NCBI GenBank assembly: GCA_900770765.1
Contig: CAAGLK010000063.1
Span: forward strand, 1 to 21,859
DNA length: 21,859 nt
Origin: Helicobacteraceae bacterium
Lineage (GTDB): Bacteria > Campylobacterota > Campylobacteria > Campylobacterales > Helicobacteraceae
Direction of reading: 5' to 3'
The notes below the pieces were generated by a model that did no database searches, was not told the DNA's origin, and was given only the letters and a program-made list of their open reading frames with translations. Below, one piece after another: positions 1-7,541 of the stretch. Position 1 is the stretch's first letter; every line of letters begins with the position of its first letter. The position numbers and the translations under genes are program-made.

Positions 1-499
1 AAAATACCGGAGTCATAAACTTCTCTGCTAAGCTAAAGGCTCTAATTGTCTCAGTGTAGGCTTCCTCTAAACTTCCAGGACATAAAGAGATAGATTGAAA
101 ATCGCCATGCGTTGGATTAGCTGCTTGTGCGACATCGCCTTGTGCTACACGAGTTGGAAGCCCAGTTGATGGACCGCCACGCATTACATTTACAATCACA
201 AGTGGAATCTCAGCCATAAATCCTAAGCCAATTTGCTCTGCTTTTAGTGAGATTCCAGGTCCAGATGTCGCAGTCATTGCTTTAACACCACTCATTGAAG
301 CACCAAGTGCGACTGAGATTCCAGCTATTTCATCTTCCATTTGTATAAAAGTGCCATTTTCTTGCGGTAGCATTACACTCATTTCGTGCGCTACTTCACT
401 AGAAGGCGTTATAGGATACCCGCCAAAAAACCTACACCCAGCGTCAATTGCGGCATGTGCTACAAGCTCATTTCCGCTTGAAATAAATTCTCTACTCAT
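1..499 (-). CDS. oorA: 2-oxoglutarate:acceptor oxidoreductase, alpha subunit (5' part only)
   Basis: N-terminal ~166 residues of the thiamine-diphosphate-dependent 2-oxoacid:acceptor oxidoreductase alpha subunit; the gene runs off the left edge. Oor converts 2-oxoglutarate and CoA to succinyl-CoA and CO2, passing electrons to ferredoxin or flavodoxin, and replaces 2-oxoglutarate dehydrogenase in this phylum. My translation starts MSREFISSGNELVAHAAIDA and contains the family hallmarks GGYPITPSSE (near residue 27), QMEDEIAGISVALGAS (near 53), TATSGPGISL (near 77) and RGGPSTGLPTR (near 107). The ATG at 499 has a good Shine-Dalgarno (AAGGAGA) six bases upstream. It lies 9 bases after oorD, so the two are co-transcribed. 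oorB and oorC would be expected beyond the left edge. Identification is firm; only completeness is missing. Confidence 0.93.
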   Translation of the reverse strand, partial: MSREFISSGNELVAHAAIDAGCRFFGGYPITPSSEVAHEMSVMLPQENGTFIQMEDEIAGISVALGASMSGVKAMTATSGPGISLKAEQIGLGFMAEIPLVIVNVMRGGPSTGLPTRVAQGDVAQAANPTHGDFQSISLCPGSLEEAYTETIRAFSLAEKFMTPVF

Positions 500-508
500 T
501 TTCTCTCC

Positions 509-820
509 TTATAATGCCATATAGCCATTTGCTTTAATCGCTTCTGCACGAGCTTTTGACTCTTCGGTAAGTTTTGCAAACTTATATTCCTTTCTATCCG
601 CTACTGCGATAGCGAAGTCTGGGCAATGCAACTCGCAGTCTTGACAGCCAATGCAGCTTTCAGGATTCTTTACCTTTACCATTTTCCCAAGCACTCTATT
701 TTCATCAAGCACCATAGCTAAAGTGCCGCTAGGGCAGACACTTACGCATATATCACAAGCCTTACAACGCTCTTCATTAACCCAAACCGGTGTATTTTCC
801 GGGGCTTTTAATAATCCCAT
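509..820 (-). CDS. oorD: 2-oxoglutarate:acceptor oxidoreductase, delta (ferredoxin-like) subunit
   Basis: A 103-residue ferredoxin-type subunit that carries electrons in the Oor complex. Two 4Fe-4S motifs are visible: CKACDICVSVCP (about residues 19-30) and CIGCQDCELHCP (about 56-67), the classic CxxCxxCxxxCP pair. I chose the ATG at 820 over the longer frame to 862 because AAAGGAG lies at good spacing just before it and the product MGLLKAPENTPVW matches the usual length of the family (about 103). The extra upstream residues have no ribosome site. The oorA start follows at once. A gap of 91 bases separates it from mdh on the same strand; I see no clear terminator there, so mdh-oorD-oorA may be one transcript. 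Confidence 0.92.
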   Translation of the reverse strand: MGLLKAPENTPVWVNEERCKACDICVSVCPSGTLAMVLDENRVLGKMVKVKNPESCIGCQDCELHCPDFAIAVADRKEYKFAKLTEESKARAEAIKANGYMAL

Positions 821-911
821 AATAAACTCCTTTATAAAATTTGATCTATTTTTAAGAACCAAAACCTACATAAATATTTGTTTTTATAATCTTTGCCTCC
901 TAACAATGGAT

Positions 912-1853
912 TTAAAAATATTCTTGCTTTAGTGCAGAAATCAACTCTTGCACCGATTTAATAGACTTATCAAACAAAGCCTTTTCGCCATCATTTAATT
1001 TAAGCTCCACGATTCTCTCAACGCCGTGGATTCCAAGCTCTACAGGCACTCCGCCTACCACATCGCTATATCCATATTCACCTTGTAATAAAACAGAGCA
1101 AGGCAGAATCTTCCTACTATCACTCATAATAGCCACAACCATTTCCGCCGCCGCTCTAGCAGGAGCGAAGTAAGCAGAGCCTTTTTTAAGACAACTAACA
1201 ATTTCCGCTCCAGCGCCCCTTGTGCGCTCCACCACTTCATTAATTTCCTCTTCGCTTAAAAGCTCATTTAATGGCACACCATTAACCATACAAAATCTAG
1301 GAAGCGGCACCATATCATCGCCATGTCCGCCCATAACAGGCGACATAATCTGCCCTGGGGCGCATTGTAATTTTTCATAAATAAAGCTAGCCATCCTCGC
1401 AGAATCCAAAACACCAGCCATCCCTAAAATTTGCTTAGGATTAAAGCCTGTTTCTTTTAATGCAGTATAAACCATCGCATCAAGCGGATTTGTGATAAGC
1501 ACGACAATAGCATCTGGGGCGTTTTCTCTAATATCTTTTGAAATCTCGCTAATTACTTTTGCGTTTGCAAATAATAAATCATTACGACTCATACCAGGAA
1601 GTCTAGGAGAGCCAGCGGCGATTACAATAACATCACAACCGCTTAAATCTTTAGGAGATGCTATTACGCCTAGCTTTGTGAATTTCGTCCCTACACAAGA
1701 GGCTTGAAACATATCAAGTAGCATCCCTCTTGCCCTATCCTTATCTTTATCTTGCAGCACTATTTCAAAAGGCGTTGTAGCAGATAGTATATAAGCTAGT
1801 GTTGAGCCTACATTACCAGCACCTATGATTCCTACTTTTTTAACTCGCTCCAT
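912..1853 (-). CDS. mdh: NAD-dependent malate dehydrogenase
   Basis: 313-residue cytosolic enzyme interconverting malate and oxaloacetate in the citric acid cycle. Rossmann glycine motif GAGNVG at residues 11-16. The substrate loop reads SPRLPGMSRNDL, with arginines at about 84 and 90; this PR..GM.R pattern is malate-type, whereas lactate dehydrogenases have Q and GETR there. ITNPLDAM (about 120-127), the substrate-binding Arg near 153 and the catalytic His in MGGHGDD (about 177) are all present, so it should be active. I start at the ATG at 1853, preceded by GAAGGG six bases away, rather than the TTG at 1859, which abuts that site. Two tandem copies of a 13-base repeat lie just upstream. In Campylobacter jejuni, as I recall, sucC and sucD separate mdh from oorD; here they are absent. 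Confidence 0.92.
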   Translation of the reverse strand: MERVKKVGIIGAGNVGSTLAYILSATTPFEIVLQDKDKDRARGMLLDMFQASCVGTKFTKLGVIASPKDLSGCDVIVIAAGSPRLPGMSRNDLLFANAKVISEISKDIRENAPDAIVVLITNPLDAMVYTALKETGFNPKQILGMAGVLDSARMASFIYEKLQCAPGQIMSPVMGGHGDDMVPLPRFCMVNGVPLNELLSEEEINEVVERTRGAGAEIVSCLKKGSAYFAPARAAAEMVVAIMSDSRKILPCSVLLQGEYGYSDVVGGVPVELGIHGVERIVELKLNDGEKALFDKSIKSVQELISALKQEYF

Positions 1854-1876
1854 TTTCAACCCTTCTATTTAAATTA

Positions 1877-1906
1877 AGATTCCAACTAAAATTAGATTCC
1901 AACTAA
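1877..1906. repeat. Tandem 13-base direct repeat upstream of mdh
   Basis: AGATTCCAACTAA occurs at 1877-1889 and again at 1894-1906, a 17-base period. It lies in the mdh leader, 24-53 bases before the ATG on the transcribed (minus) strand. Each copy contains the GATTCC word that is over-represented across the window. It may be an operator, or a chance pair of the abundant word. Confidence 0.7.
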
Positions 1907-2018
1907 CGCACTAAAAAGAAAAATATTTTTTAACTTTTTTAAATCTTAAAGTGTTGTTATTGTTAATTAAGTTTTCTTAAAAAAATCTTATTTTACTAAA
2001 AGTTATTTGCAAAAATTT

Positions 2019-2972
2019 TTATTTTGAGAAATTACGCAAATGTTCTAAATAATCTTTAGTGAAGCTATGCACCCCATTTTTGTTTCTTACAAAGTATAAA
2101 TAATCTACACTTGCTGGAAAAATAGCCGCACTAATAGCCTTGAAACTCACGCTTCCAACGGGTGCTTGTGGAATCCCATCGTATTTATAAGTATTGTAGC
2201 TTGTTGTATCATTTCGTATCATTTCAGGCGTTATTTTAGTGTGTGAAAACTTCCCATAATTCAAAGTGCCATCCATTTGTAAGCGCATTTTAAGCCTTAA
2301 GCGATTGTGTATCACGGCTGAGACTAGCGGCATTTCTTCTTCATTTGCCGCCTCTTTTTGGATAATTGAAGCAATTGTGATATATCTAAACCACTGCTTT
2401 TTGTCGTATTCGCCTAAAAATTTAATAGCCCATTTTTTATGCGTATTTAGAGAATTATTAACTAAATAATACATTAAATGCTCCTCGCTAATTCCCTTTG
2501 GGACTTTATAAGTCTCAGCTAAAATTACGCCATCAATGGCTGGAGCGTATTTCGCATAGCTTTCATATAGTTTAATTTCATCTAAATTTAATTTTGCCGC
2601 TATGTCTTTTATAAAAAAATAAAGCGTCTCACCCGGAATTAGCGTTAAGGATTCCAACGCCGCCTTTGCATTTGTTAGTTTATATAAAAAATCACCCTTG
2701 CTTAAGCTAGTTTGCCCTATATCAAGCCACCCGCTTTGAGGCTGCCCCAAGAATCTTAAAATAAATTTATCTAAAATATTTAAATCAAAATTATTTTTTT
2801 GTAAATATGTTACAATTTCGCCAATTCCACCTTGTGGGATATGCACGACACGGCTAGAAGTTATGCTAAGCTGCAAATAAAAACTAAGAATGATTATGAA
2901 AATAAAAATGCCATCTATTAAAGCACTTAAAATTACGCTATTTTTTACATTTTTTATATGGATATTTATCAC
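2019..2972 (-). CDS. mltG: Endolytic murein transglycosylase
   Basis: 317-residue inner-membrane lytic transglycosylase (YceG/MltG family) that cuts nascent glycan strands and so sets peptidoglycan chain length. A short basic cytoplasmic tail (1-15) precedes one membrane segment (about 16-36); the rest is periplasmic. The catalytic motif IIQKEA places the active Glu near residue 207, and the family motifs LQMDGTLNYG (about 231-240), YNTYKYDGIPQAPVG and SFTKDYLEH follow in the expected order. Length is slightly under the usual 330-350. The start is uncertain: the ATG at 2972 is the only one that includes the membrane segment, and it makes the gene overlap the divergent AsmA-like gene by 83 bases. 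I see no strong ribosome site for it. Confidence 0.9.
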   Translation of the reverse strand: MINIHIKNVKNSVILSALIDGIFIFIIILSFYLQLSITSSRVVHIPQGGIGEIVTYLQKNNFDLNILDKFILRFLGQPQSGWLDIGQTSLSKGDFLYKLTNAKAALESLTLIPGETLYFFIKDIAAKLNLDEIKLYESYAKYAPAIDGVILAETYKVPKGISEEHLMYYLVNNSLNTHKKWAIKFLGEYDKKQWFRYITIASIIQKEAANEEEMPLVSAVIHNRLRLKMRLQMDGTLNYGKFSHTKITPEMIRNDTTSYNTYKYDGIPQAPVGSVSFKAISAAIFPASVDYLYFVRNKNGVHSFTKDYLEHLRNFSK

Positions 2973-5490
2973 GCTATATGCCTTTTTAACTTATGGGATT
3001 AAACTAGAGCGCTTTTCTATTCTAGGCGCACAAGTTAGCGGATTCTACCTAAGATTAGATAAAAAACTAATTTTAAATATAGAATCTCTAAATTTAAATA
3101 ACATAAAAAGTAGCGATGATAGCTTAAGCATAAGCACGCAAAGACGCATCGCAAAAAACACTCATTATATTTTGCAATATTTTCAAAGCATAAATATAAA
3201 AAACATTGATTTTAAAGGATATAGTGCAAAAATTAATTATGATGGAGAGCATTTCACTATAGATTTACCACGCTTTTATGCAAAGCTAGCTTTAAAAGAG
3301 ATGGAAAATAAGGAGCAGCTAGAAATTATCCACTTTTATTTTAAGCCTTACAATATTTATTTTAGCGGTAGTGGATTTTATAATTTAAGGCGGCAGAGAA
3401 TCTCGCTAGATGGGAAATTATCGCATATAAATTTAAATGATTATTCTAAAAATTTAGAAATTACTTTAAGTTTAAGGACAGATTTTAAAACACTTGATAT
3501 TAGAGGGCATAGCGAGAGTTTTAGCGATATTAAGTTTTTAGAAAAATTATTACCAGAGTTTGAGAATCCGCTCCTAAAGGCGTGGATTTTTGATAATTAC
3601 AGCTTAGAATCCGCGAAAATTACCGACATGGGCGCCAGAATTCCACTAAGTGGTGATGATATTTTACAAAAAAGCATAGAATCTTTATTTGTTTTTATAA
3701 ATGCAAAAAACGCCGATGTGATTTTTAACCCACAGCTTCCAGCAGCGTATGCGGAATCTTTAGAGATTTTATTTCAAAACAATACTTTAAGCTTTCATCC
3801 AACAAACCCAACCTTTCAAAACCATAGTGCAAATGGCACAAGCGTAGCTATTAAAAATTTAATTTCATTTGATAATTCCACGCCAGAGCTAGAGCTAAAT
3901 TTACATGCAAATACCGCTTTAGATTCCGCTATTTTAAGCGTTTTAAAGGCTTATGATATTGACTTGCCGCTAAATGCACCAAGAGCGAAAATATCTACCG
4001 CATTAAATTTAAGCGTAAATTTAGATAGTTATCAAACAAAGGCAAATGGTATTTTTAAAACAAAAAATTCCACTATAAACTTAAATGGGATTCCACTAAA
4101 ATCAAGCGAAGTTAGCGTCAATTTAAATAATAATTTAATAAAAGTAGAGACAAAAAACACTTCTTATGAAAATTTGATAAATTTGGATTCTAGCTTTATT
4201 ATAGATACAAATAAGCAAGAATTAAGCGGCGATTTTTTAGTAAATTCCCTAGAGCTTGTAAATAGCAATATTTTAAAAATTAATAATTTAAATCTACCCT
4301 TTTTAATAGATTTTAAAGATAAAAATAACATAGCACTAAATTTACCAACACTTAAATTTAATGCAAATTTAGGCAACAAAAACAGCTTTATATTAAGCGA
4401 TTTAAGCACAATTTTAAATTATTCTAAAATCTTAAGAGATTATAAAATTAAAGGTGGAATCCTAAATTTAAAAACAAGCGATTTTATAAACTACACCGCA
4501 GAAGCTAGTTTAAAAAGTGAGCAAAATATTTTATTAAATAAAGACAACACGCCACTAGAATCCGCAGAGATTCTACTAAATTACACGCCAAGTGGATTTA
4601 TATTAGAATCTAAAGATTCCAGCTTTATTTTTAGCGATTTTTTAGATTCCCAACGCCTAAGTTTAAATAATTTAAATATAAATTTAAGCCTTGAAGAATT
4701 GCCAGAAAATGAGCTAAATAGCAGCTCTACGCCATTTTTAATTGAAGGTAAAAATGCGACTATATTTTATGAAGGTTATACAATTTTAAGCGATTCTTTT
4801 AATATTAGCTTAGTGGAGGATTCCATTAAAGGGCAGCTAAAGCATAAAAATGGCGTAGCGGATTTTTATAAACGCAAGGATTCTATAACGCTTGATGCAA
4901 AAGAATTTGGCGATGAATTTTTAAACACATTAAGCAAACAAGAGCTTTTTAAAAAGGGACGATTTTTCTTAAACTTAAATACAGATGAAAAAGGAGTGTA
5001 TAAAGGTAAAGTAAAAATACTTAGCACTTCAATAAATAAGCTAGGAATCCTACAAAACATTATTGCTTTTATAGACACGATTCCATCGCTTTTAACCTTT
5101 AAATCGCCAGGCTTTAATCAAAATGGCTATTTTGTGGAGAGTGGAGAAATTGACTTTGGGCTAAATAAGGAATTTTTAGCGGTTGATAAAATAGATTTAA
5201 ATGGCTCCTCAATGGATTTAAAGGGCAAGGGAATAATGCACTTAGAGAGTAAAAACTTAGATTTTCAAGCACAGCTAATTTTTGCTAAAGGCTTAAGCGG
5301 TATTGTAAATAAGATTCCGCTTGTTAATTATATTTTACTAGGTAAAGATGGCACAATTTCTACAAATCTAAAAATAAAAGGCACACTTGATAAGCCAAAT
5401 ATACAAACACAAACCGCACAAGATGTTCTCCTTAGCCCATTTAATATTCTAAAACGCACAATTACCGCACCATTTGAGATTTTTAACTAA
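2890..5490 (+). CDS. AsmA/YhdP-like envelope protein (DUF3971-type)
   Basis: 866-residue protein with one N-terminal membrane segment (about residues 14-34) and a very long periplasmic region rich in short alternating hydrophobic/polar strands, with repeated Leu-Asn and Ile-Asn pairs. The C-terminal block, including KGIMHLESKNLDFQAQLIF, then IPLVNYILLGKDGTISTNLK and KIKGTLDKPNI, is the typical end of AsmA_2/DUF3971 proteins. Family knowledge: such proteins (YhdP, TamB, AsmA) form groove-shaped beta bridges that carry phospholipid between inner and outer membranes. That role here is inference. Starts at 2890, 2896 and 2908 are all possible and none has a clear ribosome site. It is followed 9 bases later by nth. 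Its 5' end overlaps mltG head to head. Confidence 0.75.
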   Translation: MIMKIKMPSIKALKITLFFTFFIWIFITLYAFLTYGIKLERFSILGAQVSGFYLRLDKKLILNIESLNLNNIKSSDDSLSISTQRRIAKNTHYILQYFQSINIKNIDFKGYSAKINYDGEHFTIDLPRFYAKLALKEMENKEQLEIIHFYFKPYNIYFSGSGFYNLRRQRISLDGKLSHINLNDYSKNLEITLSLRTDFKTLDIRGHSESFSDIKFLEKLLPEFENPLLKAWIFDNYSLESAKITDMGARIPLSGDDILQKSIESLFVFINAKNADVIFNPQLPAAYAESLEILFQNNTLSFHPTNPTFQNHSANGTSVAIKNLISFDNSTPELELNLHANTALDSAILSVLKAYDIDLPLNAPRAKISTALNLSVNLDSYQTKANGIFKTKNSTINLNGIPLKSSEVSVNLNNNLIKVETKNTSYENLINLDSSFIIDTNKQELSGDFLVNSLELVNSNILKINNLNLPFLIDFKDKNNIALNLPTLKFNANLGNKNSFILSDLSTILNYSKILRDYKIKGGILNLKTSDFINYTAEASLKSEQNILLNKDNTPLESAEILLNYTPSGFILESKDSSFIFSDFLDSQRLSLNNLNINLSLEELPENELNSSSTPFLIEGKNATIFYEGYTILSDSFNISLVEDSIKGQLKHKNGVADFYKRKDSITLDAKEFGDEFLNTLSKQELFKKGRFFLNLNTDEKGVYKGKVKILSTSINKLGILQNIIAFIDTIPSLLTFKSPGFNQNGYFVESGEIDFGLNKEFLAVDKIDLNGSSMDLKGKGIMHLESKNLDFQAQLIFAKGLSGIVNKIPLVNYILLGKDGTISTNLKIKGTLDKPNIQTQTAQDVLLSPFNILKRTITAPFEIFN

Positions 5491-5499
5491 AGGATAAAA

Positions 5500-6132
5500 A
5501 TGCCTAAAAAAGCTAATAAAAAAGAGATTTTAGAGATAAAAGAGTTATTTTTAAAGCATTATAAAGACGCAAAAACAGAGCTAAATTACAAAAATGATTT
5601 TGAGCTATTAATAGCAATTATGCTTTCAGCGCAATGCACCGATAAGCGTGTAAATATCATAACTCCAGCCCTTTTTAGTGCTTACCCCACACCACAAAAA
5701 CTAGCCTCCGCACCGCTAGAATCCATAAAAGAGCTTATTAAAACTTGTAGTTTTTTTAACAACAAAGCAGAAAATCTTAAAAAAATGGCACAAGCAGTGT
5801 GTGAAAAATATAGCGGCGAGATTCCGCTTGATAGGGAGGTTTTAAAGACTTTGCCAGGAGTTGGGCAAAAGACTGCCAATGTGGTTTTAATAGAATCTAA
5901 GGGGGCGAATTTCATCGCTGTTGATACGCATGTTTTCCGCGTCTCGCATAGACTTGGGCTAAGCAGTGCAAACACACCGCTAAAGGTAGAGGCGGATTTA
6001 ACAAAAATTTTTAAAGACAATCTAGCCACACTTCACCAAGCAATGGTGCTCTTTGGCCGCTACACTTGCAAAGCACTAAACCCACAATGCAACAAGTGCT
6101 TCTTAAAACATTTATGCAAAATGGAATCTTAA
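5500..6132 (+). CDS. nth: Endonuclease III (DNA glycosylase/AP lyase)
   Basis: 210-residue base-excision repair enzyme that removes oxidised pyrimidines and nicks the resulting abasic site. The helix-hairpin-helix LPGVGQKTA is at residues 118-126 with catalytic Lys124, and the catalytic Asp is Asp142 in VDTHVFRV. The iron-sulfur cluster cysteines at 190, 197, 200 and 206 follow the exact C-x6-C-x2-C-x5-C spacing of the family. Length matches the E. coli enzyme (211). The ATG at 5500 is preceded by AAAGGAT. It sits 9 bases after the AsmA-like gene and is probably co-transcribed with it. Nothing is unusual. Confidence 0.95.
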   Translation: MPKKANKKEILEIKELFLKHYKDAKTELNYKNDFELLIAIMLSAQCTDKRVNIITPALFSAYPTPQKLASAPLESIKELIKTCSFFNNKAENLKKMAQAVCEKYSGEIPLDREVLKTLPGVGQKTANVVLIESKGANFIAVDTHVFRVSHRLGLSSANTPLKVEADLTKIFKDNLATLHQAMVLFGRYTCKALNPQCNKCFLKHLCKMES

Positions 6133-6260
6133 AATTATTTTAATAAATATTTAAACACAAGATAAATTAAGCAAATTTTAACATACTTTAAAAGACAAAT
6201 TAAATCAAACTAGTTTATTTAAAAGAATTTAAATTTATAGAAGCTTTATGATTAAACAAG

Positions 6261-6347
6261 TGGTGCCGAGGGTCGGAATCGAACCGACACGGGGTCGCCC
6301 CCACCAAATTTTGAGTCTGGCGCGTCTACCAATTTCACCACCCCGGC
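6261..6347 (-). tRNA. tRNA-Leu (anticodon CAA)
   Basis: 87-base class II tRNA on the minus strand. The acceptor stem GCCGGGG pairs with CCTCGGC (one G-T), followed by discriminator A and an encoded CCA. The D arm contains AATTGGTAGACGCG. The anticodon stem CCAGA/TTTGG holds the loop CTCAAAA, giving anticodon CAA, which reads UUG. A long variable arm (GGGGGCGACCCC region) and the T arm GGTTCGATTCC complete it. The long variable arm and anticodon fix it as leucine. Confidence 0.95.
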
Positions 6348-6360
6348 AAAAGGCTGGAAT

Positions 6361-6392
6361 TTTAAGCTAAAAAAGCAAAAATATAGCTTAAA
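6361..6392. promoter_or_regulatory. Inverted repeat just upstream of tRNA-Leu
   Basis: Perfect 9-base inverted repeat, TTTAAGCTA (6361-6369) and TAGCTTAAA (6384-6392), with a 14-base A-rich loop. It ends 13 bases before the tRNA 5' end, between the 73-residue gene and the tRNA on the same strand. It could be a weak terminator for the upstream operon, a processing hairpin, or part of the tRNA promoter. There is no T-run on the tRNA side to settle it. Confidence 0.5.
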
Positions 6393-6436
6393 TATAACTT
6401 TATTTCAACTATTTATAATCTAAATAAAAACTATAA

Positions 6437-6658
6437 CTATAAATTATTTTTAGATTCCAGCTTTGATTCTATTGCCATTAATTGCGTCTCCATTTCTTTA
6501 TATTTTTTTACTAAATTTGCTGTAGCTGTAATTTGATTTAGGGTAATCCATAGCGAAATAACAGCAAAAATTATAGCCACCACACAAGCTACAAGCGATA
6601 TCTTCACCGCTCTTTTTGCTATAACTTGCATATTTTCTAGCTCTTTTTGATATTCCAC
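6437..6658 (-). CDS. Small single-pass membrane protein of unknown function
   Basis: 73 residues. A charged N-terminus (1-17) is followed by one strongly hydrophobic segment (about 18-40, KISLVACVVAIIFAVISLWI) and a charged C-terminal helix rich in Lys and Glu (about 50-70) with heptad-like spacing, suggesting a short coiled coil. The start is GTG at 6658 with AAAGGA about six bases upstream; the ATG at 6631 would also keep the membrane segment. It lies 37 bases after the ZnuB-like permease and ends the long minus-strand gene run, just before tRNA-Leu. I do not recognise the family with confidence. It may be one of the small Helicobacter membrane proteins found near mqo, but that is a recollection, not a demonstrated match. 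Confidence 0.7.
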   Translation of the reverse strand: MEYQKELENMQVIAKRAVKISLVACVVAIIFAVISLWITLNQITATANLVKKYKEMETQLMAIESKLESKNNL

Positions 6659-6695
6659 GATTTTCCTTTTTAAAATAAATTAAATCTTGCAGCAC

Positions 6696-7541
6696 TCAAT
6701 AGCTTTTAAAAGCATAAGTGCGAAAATAATAAAAGCCGCTAAGCATAAAAGATAAAAGCGTAAGGCTAAGCACAATGCTAGCTCCAGCTTGCAAATCAAA
6801 GTTATAAGCAAAGTAAAGCCCACAAAGCATAGAAACAAAAGAAATAATAGATGATAAAATCATCATCATACCCAAACTTTTAGTTAAAACTAAAGCACAA
6901 TAAGCAGGAATACTAAGAAGCGCTACAATTAAAATAATCCCAACAGATTGCATAGATATAACAACCCCAAGCGCTATTAAAAGCATAAGCGTAATACTAA
7001 GTATATTTATGGGAATCCCCTTAAGCCTTGCAAATTCACTATCATAAGAAAAGCCTAAAATCAAGCGATAATTAGCCACTACAAACATAACCAAAAATAA
7101 CGCAAAAATACTCATAACCCACAAATCAAACGCCGTAACGCTTAAAATACTGCCAAAAAGATATCCCATAAAATCCTTACTATATCCAGGCGTAAGCTCT
7201 ACTAAAATAATTCCTAAAGCCATCCCAAACGCCCACAATGAGCCAATGATAGAATCCAGCCGCTCTTTTGCATATAAAAGCATATAAGCCAAAGCCAAAG
7301 CACAAAGCACACTAAAACTAGCCGCACCAAGCATAATAGGAATCCCAAAAAACGCCGCAATCCCTACGCCGCCATAAACGCTATGCGCGATTCCGCCAGC
7401 TATAAAAACCATTTTATTACTAACAACCAAAGAGCCAATAACTCCGCAAATAATACTAATAAACACCGCGCCTAAAAGCGCATTTTGCATAAACGCATAT
7501 TCTAACGCACTAAACAACAAGCCACTCCAAATTATCCTCAT
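6696..7541 (-). CDS. znuB: Metal (zinc/manganese-type) ABC transporter permease
   Basis: 281-residue membrane permease of the ZnuB/MntB/TroC family, with seven or eight hydrophobic segments. The stretch MQNALLGAVFISIICGVIGS followed by VSNKMVFIAGGIAHSVYGGVGIA is the conserved N-terminal signature, and GVVISMQSVGIILIVALLSIPA matches the conserved late segment. It would pair with the ZnuC-like ATPase at 8859-9584, although mqo separates them. The start is uncertain: ATG at 7541 overlaps mqo by 32 bases and has only a weak ribosome site, while TTG at 7517 has GGAG seven bases upstream and would overlap by 8. The metal is inferred from the family; zinc is the likeliest. No binding protein (ZnuA) gene is in the window. 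Confidence 0.82.
   Translation of the reverse strand: MRIIWSGLLFSALEYAFMQNALLGAVFISIICGVIGSLVVSNKMVFIAGGIAHSVYGGVGIAAFFGIPIMLGAASFSVLCALALAYMLLYAKERLDSIIGSLWAFGMALGIILVELTPGYSKDFMGYLFGSILSVTAFDLWVMSIFALFLVMFVVANYRLILGFSYDSEFARLKGIPINILSITLMLLIALGVVISMQSVGIILIVALLSIPAYCALVLTKSLGMMMILSSIISFVSMLCGLYFAYNFDLQAGASIVLSLTLLSFMLSGFYYFRTYAFKSY

Noticed and set aside
651..932. 93-codon plus-strand frame across oorD and the mdh-oorD gap
   Set aside because: Mostly antisense to the two iron-sulfur motifs of oorD, with no ribosome site.
912..1853. Lactate dehydrogenase
   Set aside because: The substrate loop has the Arg pattern of malate dehydrogenase, and the neighbours are citric acid cycle genes.
6498..6695. 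65-codon frame overlapping the 73-residue membrane protein gene
   Set aside because: Alternative frame of the same DNA; the 73-residue frame has a coherent membrane segment and ribosome site, this one does not.
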